Assembly: GCA_963665525.1 (NCBI GenBank) | Contig: OY762280.1 | Coordinates: 1,116,001 to 1,180,000, forward strand | Source of the DNA: UBA12077 sp963665525 | GTDB taxonomy: Bacteria; Bacteroidota; Bacteroidia; Bacteroidales; UBA12077 | Reading direction: 5' to 3' | DNA: 64,000 nucleotides | In this document: piece after piece, positions 8,928 through 16,125 of the stretch | How the letters are laid out: each line of letters starts with the position of its first letter | Numbering within the stretch: the first letter of the stretch is position 1 | Translations under genes and position numbers: made by a program | The notes under the pieces: generated by a model | Databases searched by the model: none | Seen by the model: only the letters and a program-made list of their open reading frames with translations | Told to the model about the DNA's origin: nothing

Positions 8928-9655
8928 ATCAGAATAGTGAAAATATAATTCAGGTAAAAGACCTTGTTAAAAAGTTCGGAAGTTTTATTGCTAATGATCA
9001 TCTTACTTTCGAGGTAAAGAAAGGAGAAATATTCGGGTTTCTTGGTGCAAATGGAGCAGGAAAAACTACGGCTATTCGTATTCTTTCAGGATTATCATTT
9101 CCGACATCTGGAGAAGTAATGGTTGCAGGTTATGATGTTTATAAGGAGCGCGAGAAAGTGAAAAAGAACATCGGATATATGAGTCAGAAGTTTTCTCTAT
9201 ATGAAGATCTTACAGTGAAAGAAAATATCCGATTTTATGGTGGAATTTATGGTTTATCGAAATCTTATATTAAAGAAAAAACCGACGATTTATTAGATCG
9301 TTTACAAATGACTAAAATAAAAGATTCCTTAGTAGGTTCTTTGCCTTTGGGATGGAAGCAGAAGATTGCTTTTTCGGTAGCTATTTTTCATAATCCCAAG
9401 ATTGTTTTTCTTGATGAACCTACAGGAGGTGTAGATCCTATAACACGTCGTGATTTTTGGGAAATGATTTACGAAGCTGCCGATTTAGGAATTACAGTTT
9501 TTGTTACTACCCACTATATGGATGAAGCAGAATATTGCGATCGGGTTTCTATAATGGATCGGGGTAAAATAGAAGGTTTAGATACTCCCGGAGGATTAAA
9601 AAGACAGTTTAATGCTAACAACATGGACGAGGTATTTTTGAAAATAGCTCGTTAA
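8921..9655 (+). CDS. ABC transporter ATPase, second half of a YbhF-like pair
   Basis: The ATG at 8921 overlaps the stop of the methyltransferase gene by seven bases and has AGAAGG about eight bases upstream, which supports it over the earlier in-frame start at 8882. The 244-residue product has Walker A GANGAGKTT and Walker B IVFLDEPTGGVDP, but the signature motif is SLPLGWKQKIAF instead of the canonical LSGGQ. Such a degenerate signature is seen in the second domain of YbhF-like ATPases, so one composite ATP site of the heterodimer may be weak. It pairs most simply with the ATPase at 7420 and the two ABC-2 permeases downstream. Confidence 0.9.
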   Translation: MVNQNSENIIQVKDLVKKFGSFIANDHLTFEVKKGEIFGFLGANGAGKTTAIRILSGLSFPTSGEVMVAGYDVYKEREKVKKNIGYMSQKFSLYEDLTVKENIRFYGGIYGLSKSYIKEKTDDLLDRLQMTKIKDSLVGSLPLGWKQKIAFSVAIFHNPKIVFLDEPTGGVDPITRRDFWEMIYEAADLGITVFVTTHYMDEAEYCDRVSIMDRGKIEGLDTPGGLKRQFNANNMDEVFLKIAR

Positions 9656-9717
9656 CAATAATAATTTCCCTTTTGAAAAGGGACTAATGGGATTGAAAAA
9701 GAATAAATTAAAACAAA

Positions 9718-10824
9718 ATGAAAAGGTTTTTAGGATTTGTTAAAAAAGAGTTCAATCATATATTCAGGGATCCACGAACAATGCTCATATTATTCGGAAT
9801 GCCTGTAGCCCAGATATTAATTTTTGGCTATGTAGTTTCAAACGAAATTAAAGATGTTAAAATCGGTGTTTATGATAAATCAAAAGATCATGTAACACAG
9901 GAGATTGTTAATAAAATTACTTCATCAGGATTTTTTATTTTACAAGATCATTTAGAATCTGATAAGGAAATTGACAAAGCATTAAAGCGTGGAATTATTC
10001 GGGAAGTAATTGTATTTGAGAAAAATTTTGCTAAAAAACTTGAACGTGAAGGAAAAGCGGGAATACAAATTATTGCCGATGCTTCGGATGCTAATACTGC
10101 CAACATTGTAGCTAACTATACTCAAGCAATTATTAGTAGTTATGCAAAGAATGAATTGTTTGCTCAGGGATTACCATACGAGATAGTTCCTGAGGTAAGA
10201 ATGCTATATAATGAAGAGCTAAAAGGAGTTTATATGTTTGTCCCCGGGACTATGGCATTGATATTAATGCTGGTTTCTGCAATGATGACATCTATTTCTA
10301 TTGCTCGGGAAAAAGAAATGGGTACTATGGAAGTCTTATTGGTTTCACCTTTAAAACCATTACCAATTCTTATTGGAAAAGTAATTCCTTATATGGTATT
10401 ATCATTTTTTAATGCAATTGCTATTATTGCATTAAGTTATTTCGTTTTTGAAATGCCAATACAAGGAAGTTTAGTTTTCTTATTGCTTGAAACGATGTTG
10501 TTTATTTTTATGGCTTTATCGCTTGGTATTTTAATCTCGACAGTAGCGAACAGCCAAATGGTAGCTATGTTCATATCCATGTTTGCTTTAATGTTACCAA
10601 CAATGTTACTTTCAGGATTTATTTACCCAATAGAAAATATGCCAAAAATACTACAATGGTTGAGTGCTATCATGCCACCAAAGTATTTTGTTACAATAGT
10701 AAAAAATATTATGGTAAAAGGATCAAGAATAGATGCAGTTTGGAAAGAGACGGTGGTAATAGCAGGTATGACAATATTCTTTCTGGTTATGAGTATTAAG
10801 AAATTTAAAGTGAGATTGGAGTAA
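9718..10824 (+). CDS. ABC-2 type permease subunit (YbhS/YbhR-like)
   Basis: This inner-membrane protein of 368 residues has one N-terminal membrane helix, a large extracytoplasmic domain (about 45-170) and five C-terminal helices, the classic ABC-2 export permease layout. The segment AREKEMGTMEVLLVSPLKP, just after the second helix, is the conserved ABC-2 motif that contacts the ATPase. It follows the second ATPase gene after 62 bases and is paralogous to the permease at 10948, with which it should form the membrane channel. Substrates of the E. coli counterpart include cationic drugs, but the substrate here cannot be inferred. Confidence 0.9.
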   Translation: MKRFLGFVKKEFNHIFRDPRTMLILFGMPVAQILIFGYVVSNEIKDVKIGVYDKSKDHVTQEIVNKITSSGFFILQDHLESDKEIDKALKRGIIREVIVFEKNFAKKLEREGKAGIQIIADASDANTANIVANYTQAIISSYAKNELFAQGLPYEIVPEVRMLYNEELKGVYMFVPGTMALILMLVSAMMTSISIAREKEMGTMEVLLVSPLKPLPILIGKVIPYMVLSFFNAIAIIALSYFVFEMPIQGSLVFLLLETMLFIFMALSLGILISTVANSQMVAMFISMFALMLPTMLLSGFIYPIENMPKILQWLSAIMPPKYFVTIVKNIMVKGSRIDAVWKETVVIAGMTIFFLVMSIKKFKVRLE

Positions 10825-10852
10825 ATATACAGAGAATTTTTTAAAGAAAAAC

Positions 10853-10934
10853 TGTCATTCCCACGCAAGTGGGAATCTTATAAAAGAACGCAAAGAGAGC
10901 ATAAAGAGATTCCCGATCTCAGTCGGGAATGACA
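10853..10934. repeat. Paired REP-like hairpins (BIME-like) between permease genes
   Basis: Two hairpins face each other: TGTCATTCCC...GGGAATCTT at the left and AGATTCCC...GGGAATGACA at the right, so the whole 82-bp block is itself an inverted repeat. It resembles paired repetitive extragenic palindromes and sits in the 123-base gap inside the efflux operon, where it could affect mRNA stability. Confidence 0.75.
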
Positions 10935-10947
10935 AAAAGAAAGAAAA

Positions 10948-12066
10948 ATGAAAAAGATCAAATATATATTACAGAAAGAGTTTACCCAGATATTTAGGAA
11001 TAGAACCATGATTCCTATCATATTTGGTATGCCAATTATTCAAATGCTCATTTTAGTGAATGCAGCAACTATGGAAATGAAATCCATTGATATGTTTGTT
11101 GTTGATAAAGATGTGTCTTCTTTTTCGCAAAAATTGGTAAGTAAATTTAAAGGATCCCCTTTTTATAATATAACTGGAGTATCATTTTCAATAGATGAGG
11201 CTAACAGAGCAATTGAGAAAAATGAAACAGATATAATTTTACATATACCTTCAGGATTTGAAAAAGAGTTGATACGAGAAAATAAAGTTGAAGTACAACT
11301 ATTAATTGATGGAATAAATGGAACAGCAGCGAATCTTGTAAATGTGTATTCTACATCTGTAATTTCTGATTTTAATCGGAATGTTATTGTTGATATTACT
11401 AAAATGCCAGAAGTGGCTAACTTAAATCCAATAAAAGTTGAGACATCCTTTTGGTATAACCCTGAATTAAACTATAAGATTTATATGTTACCAGGAATCT
11501 TAGTTATTCTTGTAACCATTGTTAGTATGTTTTTAGCTGCTATGAATATAGTGCGTGAGAAAGAAATAGGTACTATCGAACAACTGAATGTAACTCCTAT
11601 AGGTAAATTCGAATTTATTGTTGGAAAACTGGTTCCATTTCTAGTCATTGCTTTAATTGAACTTGCCATTGGTTTAGTCTTAGGAAGAGTGTTTTTTGAA
11701 GTGCCAATGGTTGGTAGTATAGGGTTATTGTTCGGATTTACAATTGTTTATGTTTTAGTAGTCCTTGGAATAGGCCTTTTTATTTCGACAATATCTTCTA
11801 CTCAACAACAGGTTATGTTTATATCCTTCTTTTTTCTGCTCGTTTTTATTCTGATGAGTGGAATATTTACTCCAACGGAAAGTATGCCTGTGTGGGCACA
11901 GAGAGTAAATATTATTAATCCATTTTATTACTTTATGAGAGTTATTCGTATGATTTTATTAAAAGGATCGGGATTTTGGGATATTTCATATGAATTTTTT
12001 AGCTTAACAGTTTATGCAGCTATCATGTTAAGCTTATCAGTTTGGAGGTATAGGAAAGTAGCGTAA
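10948..12066 (+). CDS. ABC-2 type permease subunit, partner of preceding permease
   Basis: The 372-residue protein has the same plan as its neighbour: N-terminal helix, extracytoplasmic domain of about 140 residues, and a five-helix C-terminal bundle. The conserved ABC-2 motif reads VREKEIGTIEQLNVTPIGK. It is the last gene of the efflux operon. The order TetR, TolC, HlyD, ATPase, methyltransferase, ATPase, permease, permease resembles the ybhGFSR type of drug exporter plus its own outer-membrane channel. The gap of 102 bases to the next gene makes it uncertain whether the YihY-like gene is cotranscribed. Confidence 0.9.
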   Translation: MKKIKYILQKEFTQIFRNRTMIPIIFGMPIIQMLILVNAATMEMKSIDMFVVDKDVSSFSQKLVSKFKGSPFYNITGVSFSIDEANRAIEKNETDIILHIPSGFEKELIRENKVEVQLLIDGINGTAANLVNVYSTSVISDFNRNVIVDITKMPEVANLNPIKVETSFWYNPELNYKIYMLPGILVILVTIVSMFLAAMNIVREKEIGTIEQLNVTPIGKFEFIVGKLVPFLVIALIELAIGLVLGRVFFEVPMVGSIGLLFGFTIVYVLVVLGIGLFISTISSTQQQVMFISFFFLLVFILMSGIFTPTESMPVWAQRVNIINPFYYFMRVIRMILLKGSGFWDISYEFFSLTVYAAIMLSLSVWRYRKVA

Positions 12067-12168
12067 TTATTTTAAGATAGACGATAAACAAAATAGGACT
12101 TTAAACTATTTCCTTTTATCTTTTGTCATGAATGCTTATTTTTATCTTTAAATTCAATTTTAAGAATC

Positions 12169-13494
12169 ATGTTACAAAAGGTATTAGATTTTATTAAAAT
12201 TGATGTTTGGCGTATTTCATTTAAAGAGATGCCTAAATATCAGATTATTCTAATCAAGTTTTTAAGAATACTACTTCTTGCATTTCGAGGATATGAAGAG
12301 GATAAGGTAAGTTTACGTTCATCGGCTTTAACATTTTATTCCATGTTATCGGTTGTGCCGGTAGTTGCAATGACACTTGGAATATCAATTATAGCAGGAA
12401 TTGAAAAAAATTTAATTAACTATCTGAATGAACAGTTTGCAGGTCAGCAAGAGGTATTGGATTGGATTATCAAATTTGCACATTCGTTTTTAGAAAATAC
12501 TAAAGGAGGATTTATTGCCGGTGTTGGATTCATTATTTTAATATGGACTGTTATGAAAGTCTTCGGTAATATTGAAAGCTCGTTCAATGCCATTTGGCAG
12601 ATACGTAAAAGCAGAAACTGGTTTAGAAAGTTCAGCGATTATATTTCGATGTTAATTATTGCGCCAATTTTATTGGTATCATCAAGTAGTGCGACTGTTT
12701 TTATAAAAACCAGCATGGAACAATTAATTGCTGAGATATCAATTTTGAGTATGATTGGGCCATTAATTTTCTTTTTTATTAAACTAATACCGTATGTGCT
12801 TATATGGTTACTATTAACCATGGTATTTATGGTAATGCCAAATACAAAAGTAAATTTTAAATCAGCATTTATTGCAGGAATTATATCAGGAACTTTATTT
12901 GTATTTGTTCAATGGTTGTATTTGTATTTCCAAATCGGTGTATCAAAATATAATGCCATTTATGGTAGTTTTGCTGCTCTTCCATTATTTTTAGTTTGGA
13001 TGCAAACAAGTTGGTTAATTGTCTTATTTGGTGCTGAGATATCTTTTGCTGTACAGAATGTTGAAAAGTATGAATTTGAACCCGATACGCATAATTTAAG
13101 CCAGTTTAGTTGGCGTGTACTTACATTAATGGTTGCTCACTTATTAGTAAAGAATTTTGCTAATGGAGAGAAGGCAATGACAGCCCAAGAAATAAGCAAG
13201 CGACTCGAAATACCTATTAGATCGGTAAGAGAGATTTTGTATAAGCTTATTGATAGTAATATATTATCTGAAGTAAATACACAATACGAAAAAGAAGTGG
13301 CTTACCAACCGGCAGTTGACACTAATATTATAACCATTAGTTATGTTCTAAATGCAGTAGATCATAGTGGTGCGGATAAAATTTTGGCTATAGCATCATC
13401 TGAGAAGAATCAGATTATTAAGATTTTAAATGACTTTGATATTGCCATTCAAAATGCAAAAGGTACCATGTTACTGAAGGATATTAATGCATAA
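12169..13494 (+). CDS. YihY/virulence factor BrkB family membrane protein
   Basis: This is a 441-residue inner-membrane protein. The first 300 residues hold six predicted helices with the family segments SLRSSALTFYSMLSVVPVVA and KYNAIYGSFAALPLFLVWMQ. The remaining 130 residues form a cytosolic domain with a winged-helix look (AQEISKRLEIPIRSVREILYKL), an extension found in many Bacteroidota members. The family was once called ribonuclease BN by mistake and its true role is unclear; a transport or envelope function is usually supposed. It lies just upstream of the Trp leader region but ends before the trp promoter. Confidence 0.88.
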   Translation: MLQKVLDFIKIDVWRISFKEMPKYQIILIKFLRILLLAFRGYEEDKVSLRSSALTFYSMLSVVPVVAMTLGISIIAGIEKNLINYLNEQFAGQQEVLDWIIKFAHSFLENTKGGFIAGVGFIILIWTVMKVFGNIESSFNAIWQIRKSRNWFRKFSDYISMLIIAPILLVSSSSATVFIKTSMEQLIAEISILSMIGPLIFFFIKLIPYVLIWLLLTMVFMVMPNTKVNFKSAFIAGIISGTLFVFVQWLYLYFQIGVSKYNAIYGSFAALPLFLVWMQTSWLIVLFGAEISFAVQNVEKYEFEPDTHNLSQFSWRVLTLMVAHLLVKNFANGEKAMTAQEISKRLEIPIRSVREILYKLIDSNILSEVNTQYEKEVAYQPAVDTNIITISYVLNAVDHSGADKILAIASSEKNQIIKILNDFDIAIQNAKGTMLLKDINA

Positions 13495-13496
13495 AT

Positions 13497-13526
13497 TTTG
13501 AGATTAAAAAATCATTTATATCTTTG
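13497..13526 (+). promoter_or_regulatory. Promoter of the trpB leader transcript
   Basis: TTTG at 13497-13500 and a perfect TATCTTTG at 13519-13526 are 18 bases apart, close to the Bacteroidota consensus. Transcription would start around 13533, just before the first leader peptide at 13546. Confidence 0.6.
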
Positions 13527-13545
13527 TATAGATTAAAATAACAAA

Positions 13546-13617
13546 ATGAGAAGACAAATATTAAATACAAATTGGTGGTGGCATACTGTTAAATTAAACA
13601 AACAGGATGTGATCTAA
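13546..13617 (+). CDS. Trp leader peptide 1 (three consecutive Trp codons)
   Basis: A 23-codon frame starting at ATG reads MRRQILNTNWWWHTVK and ends at TAA 13615. Three adjacent TGG codons in so short a peptide, placed between a promoter and a terminator hairpin upstream of trpB, are the hallmark of ribosome-mediated attenuation: low Trp-tRNA stalls the ribosome on the Trp codons. The segment UAACUU at the stop codon (13615-13620) can pair with AGGUUA in the 5' arm of the hairpin at 13641, giving a possible antiterminator. The peptide itself is not expected to have a function. Confidence 0.88.
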   Translation: MRRQILNTNWWWHTVKLNKQDVI

Positions 13618-13640
13618 CTTTGTATTTATAAAATATTATC

Positions 13641-13672
13641 AAGGCCGTAGGTTATACCTGCGGCCTTTTTTT
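13641..13672 (+). terminator. Trp attenuator 1 terminator
   Basis: AAGGCCGTAGGT and ACCTGCGGCCTT form a 12-bp stem with one G-U pair around a TAT loop at 13641-13667, followed by an uninterrupted run of T to 13672. It lies 24 bases after the leader 1 stop, the position expected for an attenuator. Confidence 0.88.
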
Positions 13673-13685
13673 ATTTAAAAAATTA

Positions 13686-13748
13686 ATGATGTACAATTAT
13701 CAATATATAATCTGGTGGCGACGTATTCAGTTTCTATGGCGTAGTTGA
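13686..13748 (+). CDS. Trp leader peptide 2 (three Trp codons, Tyr-rich start)
   Basis: A 20-codon frame from ATG 13686 to TGA 13746 begins MMYNYQYIIWWRRIQ and includes Trp-Trp plus a third Trp near the end. It lies 14 bases after the first terminator, so it is a second, tandem leader of trpB. The start could also be the second ATG at 13689. Unlike leader 1 it is not followed by a hairpin with a T run; only the AT-rich stem-loop at 13770 follows. Three Tyr codons in the first seven might give additional sensing, but this is speculation. Confidence 0.8.
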   Translation: MMYNYQYIIWWRRIQFLWRS

Positions 13749-13769
13749 GATGAAATAACTACAAATAGA

Positions 13770-13798
13770 CTTTTCTATAGTTTAAAACTTTAGAAAAG
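13770..13798. other. AT-rich stem-loop upstream of trpB
   Basis: A 14-base stem with one mismatch (CTTTTCTATAGTTT / AAACTTTAGAAAAG) surrounds a single loop base. No T run follows, so it is not a standard terminator. Its sequence resembles the hairpin at 23871-23896 after the trpB remnant. It may be the degenerate terminator of the second attenuator or a dispersed repeat. Confidence 0.6.
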
Positions 13799-13843
13799 CA
13801 TTAAATCATAAAAAACAATTTATAATAATTAAAACTTAACAAA

Positions 13844-15031
13844 ATGAATACACATACAATAACAACAGAAAATACAACAGAGGTAAAAAAAGGATATTTT
13901 GGAGAATTTGGTGGCATGTTTGTTCCTCCGGTATTAGAACCAAAGCTCTTAAAGTTAGCAGAAGTATTTGAAGAGCTGAAAGAAAATGAGAAGTTTATCA
14001 ACGATTTTAAATATTACTTAAATCAGTATGTTGGACGTCCTTCGCCACTATATTTTGCAGAACGTTTATCAGATTATGTGGGTAGTAAAATATACCTAAA
14101 ACGAGAAGATTTAAATCATACGGGGGCACATAAGATTAATAATACCATTGGGCAAATTTTAGTTGCCAAATATATGGGAGCTAAAGAAATTATAGCAGAA
14201 ACAGGAGCAGGGCAACATGGAGTTGCCACGGCAACAGCTGCGGCATTATTCGGCATAAAATGCAAAATATTCATGGGTAAAAAAGATGCCGAGCGTCAGC
14301 AACTAAATGCTTATAGAATCAAACTCTTAGGATCTGAATTTATAACTACCGACAGAGGAACAGCAACCTTAAAAGATGCTGTTGATGCAGCTTTAGAGTA
14401 TTATATTGAAAATCCTGATTCTTTTTATATTTTAGGATCGGCAGTAGGGCCACATCCTTATCCAACAATGGTTCGTTTTTTTCAAAGTGTAATCGGAACA
14501 GAAGCACGTAAACAGATTTTAGAGCAGGAAGGTAAGTTGCCTGATTCAATTTTCGCTTGTGTTGGTGGAGGATCAAATGCTATAGGTTTATATTCAGGAT
14601 TCTTGAATGATAAATCAGTTAAAATATATTCGGCCGAAGGTGGAGGAGAAGGATTAATACCCGGAAGAACAGCTTCTACTTTGGTTATGGGTAAACCAAT
14701 GGTTTTTCAGGGAACATATTCGTACTGCGTTTCAGATAAAGAAGGTAATCCTATGGATACTTATTCAATTGCAGCCGGCTTAGATTATCCGGGAGTTGGT
14801 CCTGAGCATGCATTTTTGAAAGAATCAAAGAGAGCTGAATATCATTGTGTAACAGATAATGAGGCTATTGAAGCATTTAAAATGCTTTCTGCTTTAGAAG
14901 GAATTATTCCAGCTATTGAATCTTCACATGCTGTGGCTTTAGCAATGAAATTACTTAAAAATAAGAAGCAGGTGAGTATTATTAATTTATCAGGTAGAGG
15001 AGATAAAGATGTTGATCGAAATATGATATAA
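13844..15031 (+). CDS. trpB: Tryptophan synthase beta chain
   Basis: TrpB joins indole with serine in a pyridoxal-phosphate reaction to give tryptophan, normally in complex with TrpA. The 395-residue sequence has the PLP lysine in HTGAHKINN (Lys97), the catalytic Glu in ETGAGQHG, the phosphate-binding GGGSNAIG loop and the C-terminal SGRGDKDV. Length and motifs are those of the canonical TrpB1 type. No trpA or other trp gene is adjacent, so this is an orphan or additional copy, regulated by two Trp leader peptides. The 3' end is duplicated in diverged form at 23.7 kb. A role in indole salvage is possible. Confidence 0.96.
   Translation: MNTHTITTENTTEVKKGYFGEFGGMFVPPVLEPKLLKLAEVFEELKENEKFINDFKYYLNQYVGRPSPLYFAERLSDYVGSKIYLKREDLNHTGAHKINNTIGQILVAKYMGAKEIIAETGAGQHGVATATAAALFGIKCKIFMGKKDAERQQLNAYRIKLLGSEFITTDRGTATLKDAVDAALEYYIENPDSFYILGSAVGPHPYPTMVRFFQSVIGTEARKQILEQEGKLPDSIFACVGGGSNAIGLYSGFLNDKSVKIYSAEGGGEGLIPGRTASTLVMGKPMVFQGTYSYCVSDKEGNPMDTYSIAAGLDYPGVGPEHAFLKESKRAEYHCVTDNEAIEAFKMLSALEGIIPAIESSHAVALAMKLLKNKKQVSIINLSGRGDKDVDRNMI
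15002..15027 (+). repeat. 26-bp direct repeat, copy A (3' end of trpB)
   Basis: The bases encoding the TrpB C-terminus (D-K-D-V-D-R-N-M region) are identical for 26 positions to 23825-23850 at the other end of the peptide cluster. The flanks differ in many silent positions, so the identity is notable. Confidence 0.7.
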
Positions 15032-15410
15032 TGTAAACTTTAAACAGCCATTAAAAATTAGTCGGCGGGTGATTATCTATTTAGATCTATCCAGACAATA
15101 AATCAAATTGTTTATACATTGGAAAGTTACCCGCTGACTTGTGTGTTTATGGATGAATGGAATAACTGGATGTTCATTAATTTCAGTTATCCAACATTCC
15201 ATTCTTTCCTTATTTCAAATATCCGAAAGATATGGTGTGAGTTGTTAAATAAGAGTAATTTTGAGTAATTAAATTGGCAGATCTTGGGAAAGATTACACC
15301 GAGACTGTTAGGTTTATGTTCGTGTGCTTGCGGATTTTAATTTTACGTAAAACATGTTGGATAACACATTATTTTGAGGGTCACTTTTTCATTTTTCCAG
15401 GAATAAATAA
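15032..15410. other. Non-coding region with two long-range inverted repeats
   Basis: The 379 bases after trpB hold no convincing gene. AGTCGGCGGGT at 15060-15070 pairs with ACCCGCTGACT at 15129-15139, across 58 bases. A second structure joins AATGGAATAACTG (about 15156-15168) with CAGTTAT and ATTCCATT downstream (to about 15204). I see no T run after either, and no clear promoter. A structured RNA or decayed terminators are possible. Confidence 0.4.
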
Positions 15411-15776
15411 GTGAATACTTGTTTATTAACCAGAATATATATTGTGAGTAAATTTATTGTTATTAAAACCGAAAACAAATACAAAAAAGTATTTATTGAT
15501 GATGTACTTTATTGTAAAGCCGACGGTGCATATACCAAGTTTTACTTTAAAGATAAAAAAGAATTTTTATGTGCTAGATTATTAAAAGAAGTTGAGAAAG
15601 AATTAAAACACTTTAATTTTTTTAGAATTAACAGAACTTACTTGGCTAACCTTAACCATTGTTGTGAAATACATAAGAATGGTAATGTAGAAATTGAGTT
15701 TCTAACAGGAAAAAAGTTACCTGTTAGCCGTTCAAAGTGTAAAGAATTAGTAGAGAGATTTTATGTTTATTCATAA
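15411..15776 (+). CDS. Orphan LytTR-domain DNA-binding protein
   Basis: The 121-residue product consists almost only of a LytTR DNA-binding domain, with KTENKYKKVFIDDVLYCKAD, the FFRINRTYLANL core and the final LPVSRSKCKELVERF. It lacks a receiver domain and membrane segments, so it cannot be driven by a histidine kinase phosphotransfer in the usual way. Both possible starts are GTG (15411, or 15444, which begins just before the domain); the exact start is uncertain. It lies 126 bases upstream of the peptide precursor gene in the same direction and is the likely regulator of that operon, as LytTR proteins regulate many bacteriocin loci. Confidence 0.85.
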   Translation: MNTCLLTRIYIVSKFIVIKTENKYKKVFIDDVLYCKADGAYTKFYFKDKKEFLCARLLKEVEKELKHFNFFRINRTYLANLNHCCEIHKNGNVEIEFLTGKKLPVSRSKCKELVERFYVYS

Positions 15777-15832
15777 AACAATACTGCTCATTCGTAAAGT
15801 AGTGTCATTTACAAAGTCTTTTAATAATTGCT

Positions 15833-15862
15833 TTTGCACGCGAAAACTTATTGTAAACTTTG
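15833..15862 (+). promoter_or_regulatory. Possible promoter of the peptide operon
   Basis: TTTG at 15833-15836 is followed after 18 bases by AAACTTTG (15855-15862), one base off the TAnnTTTG consensus. It would start transcription about 35 bases before the precursor gene. The fit is imperfect, as expected for a regulated promoter. Confidence 0.4.
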
Positions 15863-15902
15863 ATTTGATAACTTTTTTATTATTAATTTAAAATTTACAA
15901 CT

Positions 15903-16064
15903 ATGAAAAAATTAGAAATGAATCAAATGGAAAAATTACAAGGTGGCGGAACACAGGATTGGTGTGATGCTATTGATGGCTTAGGCGGAATAGCTTATAT
16001 TGATTCATTAGGAGATCCTATGGGTGGATATATCGGAAACTTATATGGATCATACTGTATGTAA
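15903..16064 (+). CDS. Double-glycine leader peptide precursor (putative bacteriocin or signal)
   Basis: The 53-residue product starts with MKKLEMNQMEKLQGG, a double-glycine leader with hydrophobic residues at -4 (Leu12), -7 (Met9) and -12 (Leu4), exactly as in class II bacteriocin and C39-processed peptides. Cleavage after Gly15 by the C39 exporter encoded at 19160 would release 38 residues with two cysteines (Cys21 and Cys52, precursor numbering), many glycines, four tyrosines and five aspartates but no Lys or Arg. Such an acidic product is unusual for a bacteriocin. The two cysteines could form a disulfide, consistent with the thioredoxin-like gene in the operon. In plan it recalls bacteroidetocins, but I cannot verify similarity. 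Confidence 0.85.
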   Translation: MKKLEMNQMEKLQGGGTQDWCDAIDGLGGIAYIDSLGDPMGGYIGNLYGSYCM

Positions 16065-16076
16065 AATTTACTAAAT

Positions 16077-16109
16077 ATAGAGTCTTTATGATTTTTATAA
16101 AGACTCTAT
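16077..16109 (+). other. Perfect 13-bp hairpin after the precursor gene
   Basis: ATAGAGTCTTTAT (16077-16089) and ATAAAGACTCTAT (16097-16109) form a perfect stem with a seven-base loop, but no T run follows. It sits between the precursor and the next gene and probably stabilises the short upstream mRNA or limits read-through, giving more peptide than export proteins. Confidence 0.7.
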
Positions 16110-16125
16110 TGTAATTATAAAAACT

